Below, in pieces: positions 34,878-42,831 of a DNA stretch of 64,000 nucleotides (positions within the stretch are counted from its first letter, which is position 1; every line of letters begins with the position of its first letter). This stretch comes from NVTR01 sp036480115. Lineage in GTDB: Bacteria; Pseudomonadota; Alphaproteobacteria; Rhodobacterales; Rhodobacteraceae. Below the pieces are notes generated by a model, which worked only from the letters and a program-made list of their open reading frames with translations, had not been told where the DNA came from and searched no databases. The stretch lies in the NCBI GenBank assembly GCA_965224795.1, contig CBDDAE010000002.1, positions 558,001 to 622,000 of the forward strand, read 5' to 3'. The translations under genes were made by a program, and so were the position numbers.

Positions 34878-35339
34878 ATGGACAATTTAAGCCATATAGA
34901 CCGACAGGATCGGCAAATCTTAGAGATCCTTAGCCGCGAGGGTCGACTGCCGATCACCGATTTGGCCAAACGGGTAGGCCTTTCCAAAAGCCCCTGTCAG
35001 GTGCGGGTGAAACGGCTGCAAAAAGACGGCTATATCAAAGGTTTCCGCGCCATCATTGATCCGGCAAAAATGCGGCTAGAACAGGTGGCATTTGTAGAAG
35101 TAAAATTGTCGGACACGTCCGAGGCGGCGCTGTCGGCGTTCAATGACGCCGTGCAGCACCTGCCCGAGGTTGAGCAATGCCACATGATCGCCGGAGCGTT
35201 TGATTACCTGCTGAAAATCCGCACCACCGACATGGTCAGTTACCGCGCGGTGCTGGGGGAAAAGGTATCGGCCCTACCCCATGTGGCCAGCACGTCAACC
35301 CATGTGTCGATGCAGGCGGTGAAGGACGTGGCGGGATAG
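34878..35339 (+). CDS. putR: Lrp/AsnC-family regulator of putA
   Basis: 153 residues with an N-terminal AsnC-type winged HTH (LEILSREGRLPITDLAKRVG...PCQVRVKRL) and a C-terminal RAM ligand domain (about 65-145). It is divergent from putA, the same arrangement as PutR in other alphaproteobacteria, where the protein activates putA with proline as coinducer. A perfect AT-rich palindrome lies directly upstream. Confidence 0.9.
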   Translation: MDNLSHIDRQDRQILEILSREGRLPITDLAKRVGLSKSPCQVRVKRLQKDGYIKGFRAIIDPAKMRLEQVAFVEVKLSDTSEAALSAFNDAVQHLPEVEQCHMIAGAFDYLLKIRTTDMVSYRAVLGEKVSALPHVASTSTHVSMQAVKDVAG

Positions 35340-35366
35340 ATGAATTTTCGCAGAAAATTCAGTTCC

Positions 35367-36800
35367 CTAGTCGTCCGACCAACCGCTGACTGATTTCACC
35401 TCCAGGAATTCATGGATGCCCCAGGCGCCGCCTTCGCGCCCGTTACCTGATTGGCCGTAGCCGCCAAATGGTGCCCCTGCTCCGCGGCCATTATAGTTGA
35501 TCTCAACCATCCCAGAACGCAACTGCCGGGTCACGCGCCGGGCGCGGGCCGGGTCGGTAGTTTGCACATAGTTGGTCAGCCCGTAAACCGTGTCATTGGC
35601 CATCTGAACGGCCTGTTCTTCGGTGTCAAACGGCAGGATTGAAAGCACCGGACCAAATATTTCCTGCCGGGCGATGGTCATGTCTGGCGTGACATCGGCG
35701 AACACAGTTGGACGGATGAAATAGCCGCGATTGTGGCCTTCTGGGCGGCCAGTACCGCCCGCAACAAGACGCGCGCCTTCGTCAATACCGGTCTGGATCA
35801 AGGCCTGAATTTTATCAAACTGAATGTTGGACACGACGGGGCCAATATGGCGCCCTTCTTTGCTGGCCAGATCGACCTGCATTTGGTCGGCTGCTTGCGT
35901 CGCCTGCTCAACAGCATCGTCATAGCGACCACGTTGAACCATCATCCGGGTTGGCGCATTGCAGGACTGGCCGGTGTTGTTAAAACACTTGCGCACGCCT
36001 TTGGCAGCGGCTTTGGGATCGGCGTCATCAAAAATAATGTTGGCGCCCTTGCCGCCCAGTTCCAGACCCACACGTTTGATCGTGTCAGCACCGGATTTTG
36101 AGATCAGAATGCCAGCGCGGGTCGAACCGGTGAAGGATATCATATCCAGATCCGGGTGCGCCGACATCTGGCTGCCAACGCCGGGGCCATCACCGTTGAT
36201 CAGGTTGAAAACACCCGCCGGCAAGCCGGTTTCGTGGATGATTTCAGCGAATATCAAGGCTGAAAGCGGGGCGTATTCGGACGGTTTCAGTACCATGGTA
36301 CAGCCCGCTGCGATCGCCGGGGCCACCTTGAGCAGCACCTGATTGTTCGGCCAGTTCCACGGCGTGATTAGCCCGACGACGCCAACCGGTTCGTAAAGCA
36401 GCCGATCATCTGGGGCGTGATCCCCGAGCATCTGATCAAATTCCAGGTTTTTCAGCGCTCTGATAGTATTTTTGATGACGCCGGGATCGGCCTGGTCGGA
36501 AACTGCCATATCAATCGGCGCGCCCATTTCCATTGAAATTGCAGCGCCCATTTCTGGCTGACGCTTGGTATAAACGGCCAACAATGTTTCCAGCGCCTCA
36601 AGGCGTTCAGCCTTGCTGGACGCGCCCCAGCTGCTGAACGCGCGATTGGCAGCAGTGACGGCAGCATCTGTATCTGCCTGACCGCCAAGGGAAATTACGG
36701 CGCACACCTCTTCCGTAGAGGGGTTAACAACCTCAAAATCACGGGCAACTTTGGGCGCAGTCCAAGCACCATCAATATAAAATTCGCGTTTTTCCAGCAT
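35367..36800 (-). CDS. Aldehyde dehydrogenase family protein
   Basis: 477 residues of the NAD(P)-dependent aldehyde dehydrogenase superfamily. Catalytic Cys is in NTGQSCNAPTRM, general-base Glu in LELGGKGANI, and cofactor residues in TPWNWPNNQ and GSTRAG. The physiological aldehyde is not evident from sequence; many close relatives in this order are annotated simply as ALDH. Monocistronic and convergent with the Lrp-type gene, 27 bp apart. Confidence 0.92.
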   Translation of the reverse strand: MLEKREFYIDGAWTAPKVARDFEVVNPSTEEVCAVISLGGQADTDAAVTAANRAFSSWGASSKAERLEALETLLAVYTKRQPEMGAAISMEMGAPIDMAVSDQADPGVIKNTIRALKNLEFDQMLGDHAPDDRLLYEPVGVVGLITPWNWPNNQVLLKVAPAIAAGCTMVLKPSEYAPLSALIFAEIIHETGLPAGVFNLINGDGPGVGSQMSAHPDLDMISFTGSTRAGILISKSGADTIKRVGLELGGKGANIIFDDADPKAAAKGVRKCFNNTGQSCNAPTRMMVQRGRYDDAVEQATQAADQMQVDLASKEGRHIGPVVSNIQFDKIQALIQTGIDEGARLVAGGTGRPEGHNRGYFIRPTVFADVTPDMTIARQEIFGPVLSILPFDTEEQAVQMANDTVYGLTNYVQTTDPARARRVTRQLRSGMVEINYNGRGAGAPFGGYGQSGNGREGGAWGIHEFLEVKSVSGWSDD

Positions 36801-36883
36801 GTTATATCCCCTTGGAATATGGCTTGGTTAAAACGGCAGATTGAGGGGCTTTTGAAGGGCGCGTCAATCGAAAAGCGACAGTG

Positions 36884-37435
36884 TCAGCGTTTCTTAACAA
36901 ATTCAGTCAGGATGACGATGCGCTGGCCTTCCACTCGGCCTTCAATGTGGTCAGCATTATCAGCAACCAATGAAATTGAGCGCACCGCCGTGCCACGTTT
37001 GGCCGTAAAACCCGCGCCTTTGACGGGCAGGTCTTTGATCAGGGTCACGCTGTCACCGTTGGCCAGTTGGCTACCGTTTGCATCGCGGTGGATAATGTCG
37101 GGGGTCGCGCGCCCAGCCTGGGCCCAGGCAAGGGTTTCGTCGTCAAGGTAAAGCATGTCTGTTAGGTCGCGCGCCCAGTCGTGGTCTGACAGTCGATCCA
37201 GCATCCGCCAAGCCATAACTTGCACCGGGGCGTATTCAGACCACATGGTATTTGCCAAGCCTTTCCAATGGTTTGGGTCAATTTCACCAGTGATCTGATC
37301 ACGGCATTCTGGGCAAAGCAGGATCTGCGAAGCAAGAGTTTCATCGGCGTTTGGAGGGACATCAAACGGCGCAAGATCATCCAATGCTCTACAAAGCTCA
37401 CAGGCATTTTCTGCACGGGATTCAAGCTGGGACAT
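36884..37435 (-). CDS. PhnA-domain protein
   Basis: 183 residues. N-terminal zinc ribbon of the PhnA type with CELC and CPEC pairs (about 13-16 and 37-41), a middle linker, and the C-terminal PhnA domain (ANGSQLANGDSVTLIKDLPV...GFTAKRGTAVRSI). Despite the historical name, PhnA proteins are not needed for phosphonate use and their role is unclear. Alone on its strand. Confidence 0.9.
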   Translation of the reverse strand: MSQLESRAENACELCRALDDLAPFDVPPNADETLASQILLCPECRDQITGEIDPNHWKGLANTMWSEYAPVQVMAWRMLDRLSDHDWARDLTDMLYLDDETLAWAQAGRATPDIIHRDANGSQLANGDSVTLIKDLPVKGAGFTAKRGTAVRSISLVADNADHIEGRVEGQRIVILTEFVKKR

Positions 37436-37608
37436 GGGAAGCTCCGGACTAGGTTGGCCGGGGCATAGCGGGTTTGGCGGCTTTGGGAAAGTGGGCGTTT
37501 GTTTGCCCGGGTAGAACTAAACCCCGGCAGGTCTTGTTTTTTATGGTGAAAATATGGAAGATGCGTTAAGTTTGCGGCCCTTTGGGCATATTATTGAAAG
37601 GCTTTTTC

Positions 37609-37914
37609 ATGCGTTTTCTGACAACATTTATAGTGGCACTCTTTATTTCCGGCGCGGCCTGGGCCGAAACAATTACTATTGATATCAAGAGCTTCAAGTA
37701 TAATGCTGCAGATGTCACAATTTCGGTTGGTGATACAATTGTCTGGGTTAATCAGGACGGAGCACCGCACACGGCAACAGCGCGTGATGGCTCATTCAAC
37801 ACCGGCACCCTGAAAAAGGGCAAAAGCGGTGAGATCACCTTTAGCACCGCCGGAACATTTGAATATTTCTGCAAGTTCCATAAGAATATGGCTGGCCGGA
37901 TCGTGGTGAATTAA
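37609..37914 (+). CDS. Periplasmic type-1 copper protein, amicyanin-like
   Basis: 101 residues from ATG 37609 after GAAAGG; the longer frame from 37582 would add 9 residues before the signal peptide. Signal sequence MRFLTTFIVALFISGAAWA is followed by a cupredoxin domain. Copper ligands are His54 (APHTA), Cys88, His91 and Met94 in the C-x2-H-x2-M loop, the short loop type of amicyanin. It is likely a small periplasmic electron carrier, but no amine dehydrogenase gene is nearby. It overlaps the next gene's stop by 4 bases (convergent). Confidence 0.9.
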   Translation: MRFLTTFIVALFISGAAWAETITIDIKSFKYNAADVTISVGDTIVWVNQDGAPHTATARDGSFNTGTLKKGKSGEITFSTAGTFEYFCKFHKNMAGRIVVN

Positions 37915-38096
37915 CGGGCGTTTTCGATCATTTTGGTAACGATCCAGGTTACCGGAATAGCCAGACAAAACCCGATTGCGGCGGCGATCAGGATCGGCTG
38001 AAGCGTGTCGTAACCCATGACAAGAACGGCCATAATCGCGATGCCAGCCAGGGTGGTGGCGACCATGGAAAACAAGATTGAAGCGAGGCGAAGCAT
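37911..38096 (-). CDS. 61-aa two-helix membrane protein
   Basis: Two hydrophobic helices (about 5-27 and 33-55) with a MGYDTLQ turn between them and a basic end. Proteins of this size and sequence in Rhodobacterales are commonly labelled CTP synthetase, clearly a mislabel, since it is ten times too small and membrane-bound. Function unknown. It overlaps the cupredoxin gene's 3' end by 4 bases. Confidence 0.75.
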   Translation of the reverse strand: MLRLASILFSMVATTLAGIAIMAVLVMGYDTLQPILIAAAIGFCLAIPVTWIVTKMIENAR

Positions 38097-38171
38097 GGGA
38101 TCAGGCCTTTCGATACATCGTTGAATTGCGGCAATTGTCGCCCTACCGCGCGGCGCTGTCTTTGATCTGTG

Positions 38172-38258
38172 TCAGAACAAGGCCGGTGACGTCGCTATCA
38201 GTGCGCAGCTTAGCGCGGCAAGGATCAGGGCAAAACTGAAGGTAAGGGTGCGGCTCAT
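38172..38258 (-). CDS. 28-aa hydrophobic peptide (candidate)
   Basis: ATG 38258 follows AAAGAGGTCCCG, a good ribosome-binding site. The 28 residues begin MSRTLTFSFALILAALSCAL and form one hydrophobic helix. It lies 75 bases upstream of the two-helix protein on the same strand. Too short for standard calling; possibly a short membrane peptide or the truncated start of a longer former gene, since coding potential beyond the stop is weak. Confidence 0.4.
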   Translation of the reverse strand: MSRTLTFSFALILAALSCALIATSPALF

Positions 38259-38339
38259 CGGGACCTCTTTGGTTAACAGCGGTTTAAGCTGATACGAAGG
38301 CGGTCCGGATTTCCGTCGGGGTAGCAAAATTTCAGGCCC

Positions 38340-38415
38340 AAAAACAGGAAAAGGCGTCAGGTGTTTCAGGCCGAAGCCCTACGCATGTGCCGTTGCCGAC
38401 ACCCCTGACGCCTTA
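38340..38415 (-). terminator. Bulged stem-loop with T-rich 3' flank
   Basis: Plus-strand AAGGCGTCAGGTGT (38351-38364) pairs with ACACCCCTGACGCCTT (38399-38414) with a 2-base bulge; on the minus strand the stem is followed by TTTTCCTGTTTTT. A terminator here has no annotated upstream gene on that strand, pointing to an unannotated transcript. Confidence 0.6.
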
Positions 38416-38450
38416 CCTGAATCTTTCCCCCCAGAGGGTTTCGGACCCAT
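38379..38450 (-). CDS. 23-aa candidate peptide
   Basis: ATG 38450 is preceded by TAAGGAGCATCACGAC, a strong ribosome-binding site. The 23 codons give a Gly/Ser/Lys-rich peptide starting MGPKPSGGKDSGKASG. The second half overlaps the stem-loop listed at 38340-38415, so the peptide could be a leader affecting that hairpin, or the good spacing may be chance. Weak evidence. Confidence 0.25.
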   Translation of the reverse strand: MGPKPSGGKDSGKASGVSATAHA

Positions 38451-39025
38451 GTCGTGATGCTCCTTACGGCTCACCACTGCCAGACCAGCTTTCTATAAAG
38501 ATCACTGTTCTGACCTGCTCAGACCCTTGTTCCGATGCCGTCCTGCTTTGGTTCTAAGAACCTTAACTTTTTTGCACTTTCCCATCTACTTTCGCTTGGC
38601 AAAACCGACCCGAAGATCTTTTTTACTTTGCTCTGGCTTCAAGGGGCCTTTCGCGTCCCGTCTCCGGTTCCGAAGAACTTTCTCGGTAGGGGTATGGTGC
38701 GCCTTTGACCCGAGTCGGGCAAGGGACTTTCCGGGCCCTTGCCGGGGTTCTGGGGATAACCGTGGGAAGGTTTGGGGATAAGTGGGAAATTGGTTTTGAT
38801 GTGCCGGGTTTAGGTGCCGGCGGTATTTGGCTTAAGTGGGCGGAATGGGAGGAAGTGCGTTTCGCGTGATTGGTTTGGTACCGATAGTTCTCCTGCGGTT
38901 GACCCCGTTTGTACGAAACGTACGGTGGCATTGACCAACCGGGGATCACGGTTATTGGTGGATGAGATTGGGGCGTTGCGACGGGCGGCTTCAACGGGAT
39001 GTGTTAACCCCGCCGCGCCAATGCG

Positions 39026-39379
39026 TCAGGTCAGGATGGTATAAATCTCGGCCAACCCGATAAGCGCCAAAAACACAGATGCGGCGGTTTTGAGCGCACC
39101 AAGATTGCGCGCGCGCATACCTTTACCATAGGCCGACTGGGCCGTGGCGTCATCCATGTCATCAATCAGGTTCATCATGTCTGACAGAGCCGAGCCACCG
39201 GCCAGAATGCCATAGGCACAGGCGGCGACGACCAGCGTGATCAGCGGCGCCGAATAGCCCGCTGGTCCAAAGTGGATGAAGCCCGCAATGGCGGTCAGGC
39301 TTAGAACCGCTGTCTGCATGATGCTGTAATAGCCCTGCGTGCGGTGCATCGACAGATAGTTGCGTTGATCCGGTGTCAT
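39026..39379 (-). CDS. Hypothetical four-helix membrane protein
   Basis: 117 residues; hydrophobic stretches at about 20-40, 45-65 and 95-116, with an acidic loop LSDMMNLIDDMDDATAQ between. The start MTPDQRNYLSMHRTQGYYS is polar. No family recognised. Codon use is typical of the surroundings, and the third codon positions are GC-biased, so it is very probably a gene. Confidence 0.65.
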   Translation of the reverse strand: MTPDQRNYLSMHRTQGYYSIMQTAVLSLTAIAGFIHFGPAGYSAPLITLVVAACAYGILAGGSALSDMMNLIDDMDDATAQSAYGKGMRARNLGALKTAASVFLALIGLAEIYTILT

Positions 39380-39501
39380 TTTATGTCCCTCTTGGTTTTT
39401 TGTGGCGGTACGGTAGCACGGATTTTGGGGAGGAGTGCGATTATGATGGCCTTATCGGGTGTTGTTGGAAGTGAGATGCGTCCCGGAAATGATCCGGGGG
39501 A

Positions 39502-39549
39502 GTTCGAACCGTCTGGGAAACTGTCCGGGGGACAGTTTCAGGTTCGGAC
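39502..39549. repeat. Nested palindrome (cruciform-forming)
   Basis: AAACTGTCC-GGG-GGACAGTTT is a perfect 9-3-9 inverted repeat at 39518-39538, enclosed by GTTCGAACC (39502) and GGTTCGGAC (39541), which also pair with one G-T. A further hairpin CCCGGA-5 nt-TCCGGG is at 39482-39498. Together they sit just before a transposase relic, like REP/BIME material. Confidence 0.6.
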
Positions 39550-39586
39550 GGGCGGAGCCCTCAGCATCGAACGGGCGGAGTCTGAA

Positions 39587-39673
39587 GCCAAACACGGGTT
39601 TGTCAAGAAGGTTGAGGATTGGCCGTTTTCGTCCGTGCATCGGGATGTTCGGTTGGGAAAGTATGGGTTGTAG
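39587..39673 (+). pseudogene. Relic of a REP-associated tyrosine transposase (RAYT), C-terminal end
   Basis: The last 28 codons read AKHGFVKKVEDWPFSSVHRD then VRLGKYGL. This is the characteristic end of Y1-type RAYT transposases (family pattern NPVKHGLV..xxDWPxSSFHRYVRxGxY). The N-terminal catalytic HUH domain is missing and the upstream sequence is a run of palindromes, so only the tail survives. REP-like repeats begin at its stop codon. Confidence 0.65.
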
Positions 39674-39753
39674 GACGGGCTTCAGCCCGCCGTTGCAGCG
39701 GGTTGGATTTGGGGTGAGTTTGAAAAAGGGTGGCGGGCTGAACCCTGCCCTAC
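39670..39753. repeat. Inverted pair of REP-like elements
   Basis: GTAGGACGGGCTTCAGCCCG followed by CC (39670-39691) and, in reverse orientation, GGCGGGCTGAACCCTGCCCT followed by AC (39732-39753). The two 22-mers agree at 18 positions when aligned head to head, and each contains a short CGGGC/GCCCG hairpin. The layout (REP, spacer, inverted REP, next to a RAYT end) is that of a BIME. Confidence 0.65.
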
Positions 39754-39794
39754 GGCTTGCCGCCCGCTTTGTTTCAGCGAAGCATTGCCAAAAG

Positions 39795-39881
39795 TTATCC
39801 ACAGGGCAATTAGGACTTGAAAACGAACAATTGTAGAACATATTAAGAGATGTGGCTTTTGCGACTCATCCTTTATCCACA
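39795..39881 (+). promoter_or_regulatory. Two consensus DnaA boxes in AT-rich DNA
   Basis: TTATCCACA occurs at 39795-39803 and 39873-39881 in the same orientation, 78 bases apart, in a markedly AT-rich intergenic stretch upstream of the small gene before fic. Both match the E. coli consensus exactly. They may bind DnaA as a regulator or be a remnant of a plasmid/phage origin; the chromosome origin is not otherwise indicated here. Confidence 0.45.
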
Positions 39882-39962
39882 TGTATCGAATAAATTGGAA
39901 TCATTGCAGGTTGGGCAACAGCTGCGCTACAGTTCTTCCAAAACACCCGTCAGGAGGGCAAT

Positions 39963-40172
39963 ATGGCACTAAGGAAACAGGTTGCAAAGCGGACCAAAAT
40001 AAGAGCGGATTTAACAACCCTAATTAAAGAGAAACGTGGCCAAGCAGTCACCGAAGAGGAATTGGCTGAACAACGTATTAGTTTTGCGTTTGGCAATGCA
40101 ATGAACTTAAAGCATGTGACCAAAGACAGTGTCCGAACAACCTCCCAAAGAGTTCGCCTAAAAGTAAGCTGA
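39963..40172 (+). CDS. Small basic protein upstream of fic, possible antitoxin
   Basis: 69 residues, Lys/Arg-rich with two helical stretches (residues 1-28 and 30-50), preceded by a strong AGGAGG. It ends 42 bases before the fic start, in the same orientation, the layout of a class I Fic toxin-antitoxin pair. However the inhibitory (S/T)xxxE(G/N) motif of known FicA antitoxins is not exact here: the nearest is TLIKEK. Assignment as antitoxin is therefore an inference from position. Composition is AT-richer than core genes. Confidence 0.6.
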   Translation: MALRKQVAKRTKIRADLTTLIKEKRGQAVTEEELAEQRISFAFGNAMNLKHVTKDSVRTTSQRVRLKVS

Positions 40173-40214
40173 TAAAGAGAATAAAAGAATGATCCGTCGG
40201 AAATAGCAGTTGCA

Positions 40215-40811
40215 ATGGCACTACGAGAGACAGAGCACCCAGAATTATTCGAAAGAGTTCAGGAGCAAAATCTCCTGCGCCAGTATGATTTACTGTCAAA
40301 TTGCGTAGAAATCGGGCTGGAAAAGGGAATAGAGGCGTTCGACCAATATACCCTGTGGGCCCTCAACTACGCAGCAGTTTCAAATATTTGTCAACTTGGT
40401 GGCAGATATCGCCGGCAACCAATATACGTGGGCACTCACATTCCGCCACATTTCAAAGATGTGGGTGGCCACATGGATCAATTCTTTTCAATTATCCATG
40501 AAAACTGGGATGTTATGGATGGCCCGACGGAATTGGCAGCATTCGCGTTATGGAGACTCAATTGGATTCACCCTTTTATTGAAGGGAATGGGAGAACGGC
40601 ACGGGCGGCGTGTTATTACCTCATGTGTCTCCGATATGGAGACTTGATTCCAGGTACAAAAATTGTTCCCGAGCGAATTCGTGATGCTAGGGCGCCATAC
40701 TACGCTTCCCTGAAATCAGCGGATGAGGCGTGGGAAAAAGGCCATTTCGACCAGAGTGACCTGGACACTTACTTGCAAGGCTTAATGGTGGATCAACTTG
40801 AGAACAACTAG
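40215..40811 (+). CDS. Fic-domain protein
   Basis: 198 residues with the complete catalytic motif HPFIEGNGRTARAACYY (His119), so active AMP or other nucleotidyl transfer to protein is expected. Preceded by helices including SNCVEIGLEKG, which loosely resembles but does not match the class II inhibitory motif. The flap region PIYVGTHIPPHFKDV corresponds to the target-docking beta-hairpin. It lies between a RAYT/REP relic and lepA, has lower GC than its surroundings, and so looks horizontally acquired. The ATG has only a weak ribosome-binding site. Confidence 0.88.
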   Translation: MALRETEHPELFERVQEQNLLRQYDLLSNCVEIGLEKGIEAFDQYTLWALNYAAVSNICQLGGRYRRQPIYVGTHIPPHFKDVGGHMDQFFSIIHENWDVMDGPTELAAFALWRLNWIHPFIEGNGRTARAACYYLMCLRYGDLIPGTKIVPERIRDARAPYYASLKSADEAWEKGHFDQSDLDTYLQGLMVDQLENN

Positions 40812-40912
40812 CCACCCTACTTCGATACCCTAACGTCGCTAACCACACACCGGAGTGCGGCCGCAATTGGCTTCGCCAAACGCTTACCCGCACCCGCCAT
40901 AAAATTGGCCAG

Positions 40913-42712
40913 CTAGCTGTCCATTTTTAAGGCGTTAATAAACGCTTCCTGCGGGATGCTCACCTTGCCAAACTCCCGCATCTTCTTCTTCCCTTTTTTC
41001 TGCTTTTCCAGCAGCTTTTTCTTTCGGGTGGCGTCGCCGCCGTAGCATTTTGCGGTGACGTCTTTGCGCATGGCGGACAGGGTTTCGCGCGCGATGACGC
41101 GGCCGCCGATGGCTGCCTGGATCGGGATTTTGAACATGTGGCGGGGGATCAGGTCTTTTAGTTTTTCGACCATTGCCCTCCCCCGTGCCTCGGCCCGGTC
41201 GCGGTGGACCATGGTGGACAGGGCGTCGACGGGTTCGTCGTTGACGAGGATCTGCATTTTGACAAGGAAATCTTCACGATATCCTTCCATGGTGTAGTCA
41301 AAGCTGGCGTAGCCTTTGGTGACCGATTTCAGGCGGTCGTAGAAGTCGAACACCACCTCGTTCAGCGGCAGGTCGTAGACCACCATGGCGCGGCTGCCGG
41401 CGTAGGTCAGGTCAATCTGGATGCCGCGGCGATCCTGGCAGAGTTTCAGCACGACGCCGAGGAATTCGTCGGGGACCAGGATGGTGGCCTTGATCCGGGG
41501 TTCTTCCAAATGATCCACATGGGTCATGTCGGGCATGTCGGCGGGGTTGTGCAGGGTCAGCATGGTGCCGTCGCGCATGTGCACGTGGTAGATGACGCTG
41601 GGCGCCGTGGTGATCAGGTCGATATCGTATTCGCGTTGGATGCGGTCGCGGATGACCTCAAGATGCAGCAAGCCAAGGAAGCCGCAGCGAAAGCCAAAGC
41701 CAAGGGCGGCGGAGGTTTCCATTTCGCTGGAAAAGCTGGCGTCGTTCAGGGACAGTTTTTCGATGGCGTCGCGCAGGTCGTTGAACTGGGCTGAATCCAC
41801 CGGGAAGAGGCCGCAAAATACCACGGGTTGGGCGGGTTTAAAGCCGGGCAGCGGTGTGTCTGTGCCGCCATTGGCGTGGGTGATGGTGTCGCCGACGCGG
41901 GTGTCGCGGACTTGTTTGATGCTGGCTGTCAGCACGCCGATTTCGCCGGGGCCGAGTTCGGGGATATCTTCCATTTCCGGGCGCAGGACGGCGAGGCGAT
42001 CAATGCCGTAGGCGGCATTGGTTTGCATCATTTTGATCTTGTCGCCTTTTTTGATCACGCCATCAATGACGCGGATCATGACGACAACGCCAAGATATGA
42101 ATCATACCAACTGTCCACCAGCATGGCCTTAAGGGGCGCGTCGCGGTCGCCTTTGGGGGCAGGCAGACGGGTGACGATGGCCTCTAGCACATCGGGGATG
42201 CCGAGGCCGGATTTAGCGGAGATTTCGATGGCTTCAGATGCGTCGATGCCGATGACGTCTTCGATCTGCTCGCGGACCTGTTGCGGTTCGGCGGCGGGCA
42301 GGTCGATTTTGTTCAGGACAGGCACGATTTCATGGTCAGCGTCGATGGCCTGGTAGACGTTGGCGAGGGTCTGGGCCTCGACGCCTTGGGAAGCATCGAC
42401 GACCAGTAGCGAGCCTTCGACGGCCTGCATGGAACGGCTGACCTCATAGGCGAAATCCACGTGGCCGGGGGTATCGATCAGGTTCAGAATATAGGTCTGG
42501 CCGTCCTTGGCCGGGTATTCGATGCGGACGGAATTGGCCTTGATGGTGATGCCGCGTTCGCGTTCGATGTCCATGGTGTCCAGCATCTGCGCCTGCATGT
42601 CGCGTTCAGAGACGGTGCCGGTGAGCTGGATCAGGCGATCAGCGAGGGTGGATTTCCCGTGGTCGATATGGGCGACGATGGAGAAATTGCGGATGAGGTT
42701 TAGGTCGGTCAT
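40913..42712 (-). CDS. lepA: Translation elongation factor 4
   Basis: 599 residues from ATG 42712 (MTDLNLIRNFSIVAHIDHGK), the normal LepA length and start; the 90-residue in-frame extension to 42982 overlaps the XRE gene and is rejected. GTPase motifs: AHIDHGKSTLADRL, DTPGHVDF, NKIDLP. LepA-specific C-terminal domain with the GGDATRKKKLLEKQKKGKK end is present. It acts on the ribosome (back-translocation or biogenesis). Core gene flanked by accessory DNA. Confidence 0.96.
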   Translation of the reverse strand: MTDLNLIRNFSIVAHIDHGKSTLADRLIQLTGTVSERDMQAQMLDTMDIERERGITIKANSVRIEYPAKDGQTYILNLIDTPGHVDFAYEVSRSMQAVEGSLLVVDASQGVEAQTLANVYQAIDADHEIVPVLNKIDLPAAEPQQVREQIEDVIGIDASEAIEISAKSGLGIPDVLEAIVTRLPAPKGDRDAPLKAMLVDSWYDSYLGVVVMIRVIDGVIKKGDKIKMMQTNAAYGIDRLAVLRPEMEDIPELGPGEIGVLTASIKQVRDTRVGDTITHANGGTDTPLPGFKPAQPVVFCGLFPVDSAQFNDLRDAIEKLSLNDASFSSEMETSAALGFGFRCGFLGLLHLEVIRDRIQREYDIDLITTAPSVIYHVHMRDGTMLTLHNPADMPDMTHVDHLEEPRIKATILVPDEFLGVVLKLCQDRRGIQIDLTYAGSRAMVVYDLPLNEVVFDFYDRLKSVTKGYASFDYTMEGYREDFLVKMQILVNDEPVDALSTMVHRDRAEARGRAMVEKLKDLIPRHMFKIPIQAAIGGRVIARETLSAMRKDVTAKCYGGDATRKKKLLEKQKKGKKKMREFGKVSIPQEAFINALKMDS

Positions 42713-42831
42713 TAAGGGGATATGATGGGGATTGGTTGGCGGGTCAATGGGTTTGGGCCGCCCGGCACGGCAGTATCGGTAATCGAGTGTGTTGACCCTG
42801 AACGACACAAAACAGGCATCCTGTTCGTTCG

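Larger units (their letters stand above)
38259..39025. other. 767-bp structured intergenic region
   Basis: No convincing protein gene. Minus-strand structures accumulate: a terminator-like hairpin (38340-38415), a perfect 6-1-6 palindrome GGTTCTAAGAACC (38550-38562), an 8-bp hairpin GGCAAGGG/CCCTTGCC (38718-38743), and two TTATCCCC words near 38755-38785. A Pro/Ser-rich frame at 38623-38994 on the minus strand looks fortuitous. The ensemble would suit an unannotated minus-strand non-coding RNA ending near 38340. Confidence 0.45.

Noticed and set aside
38623..38994. 123-codon Pro/Ser-rich minus-strand frame
   Set aside because: Low-complexity composition, no ribosome-binding site and no domain; it lies in a hairpin-rich non-coding stretch.
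41055..42703. Several plus-strand frames within lepA
   Set aside because: Shadow frames of a highly conserved GTPase gene with strong codon bias.
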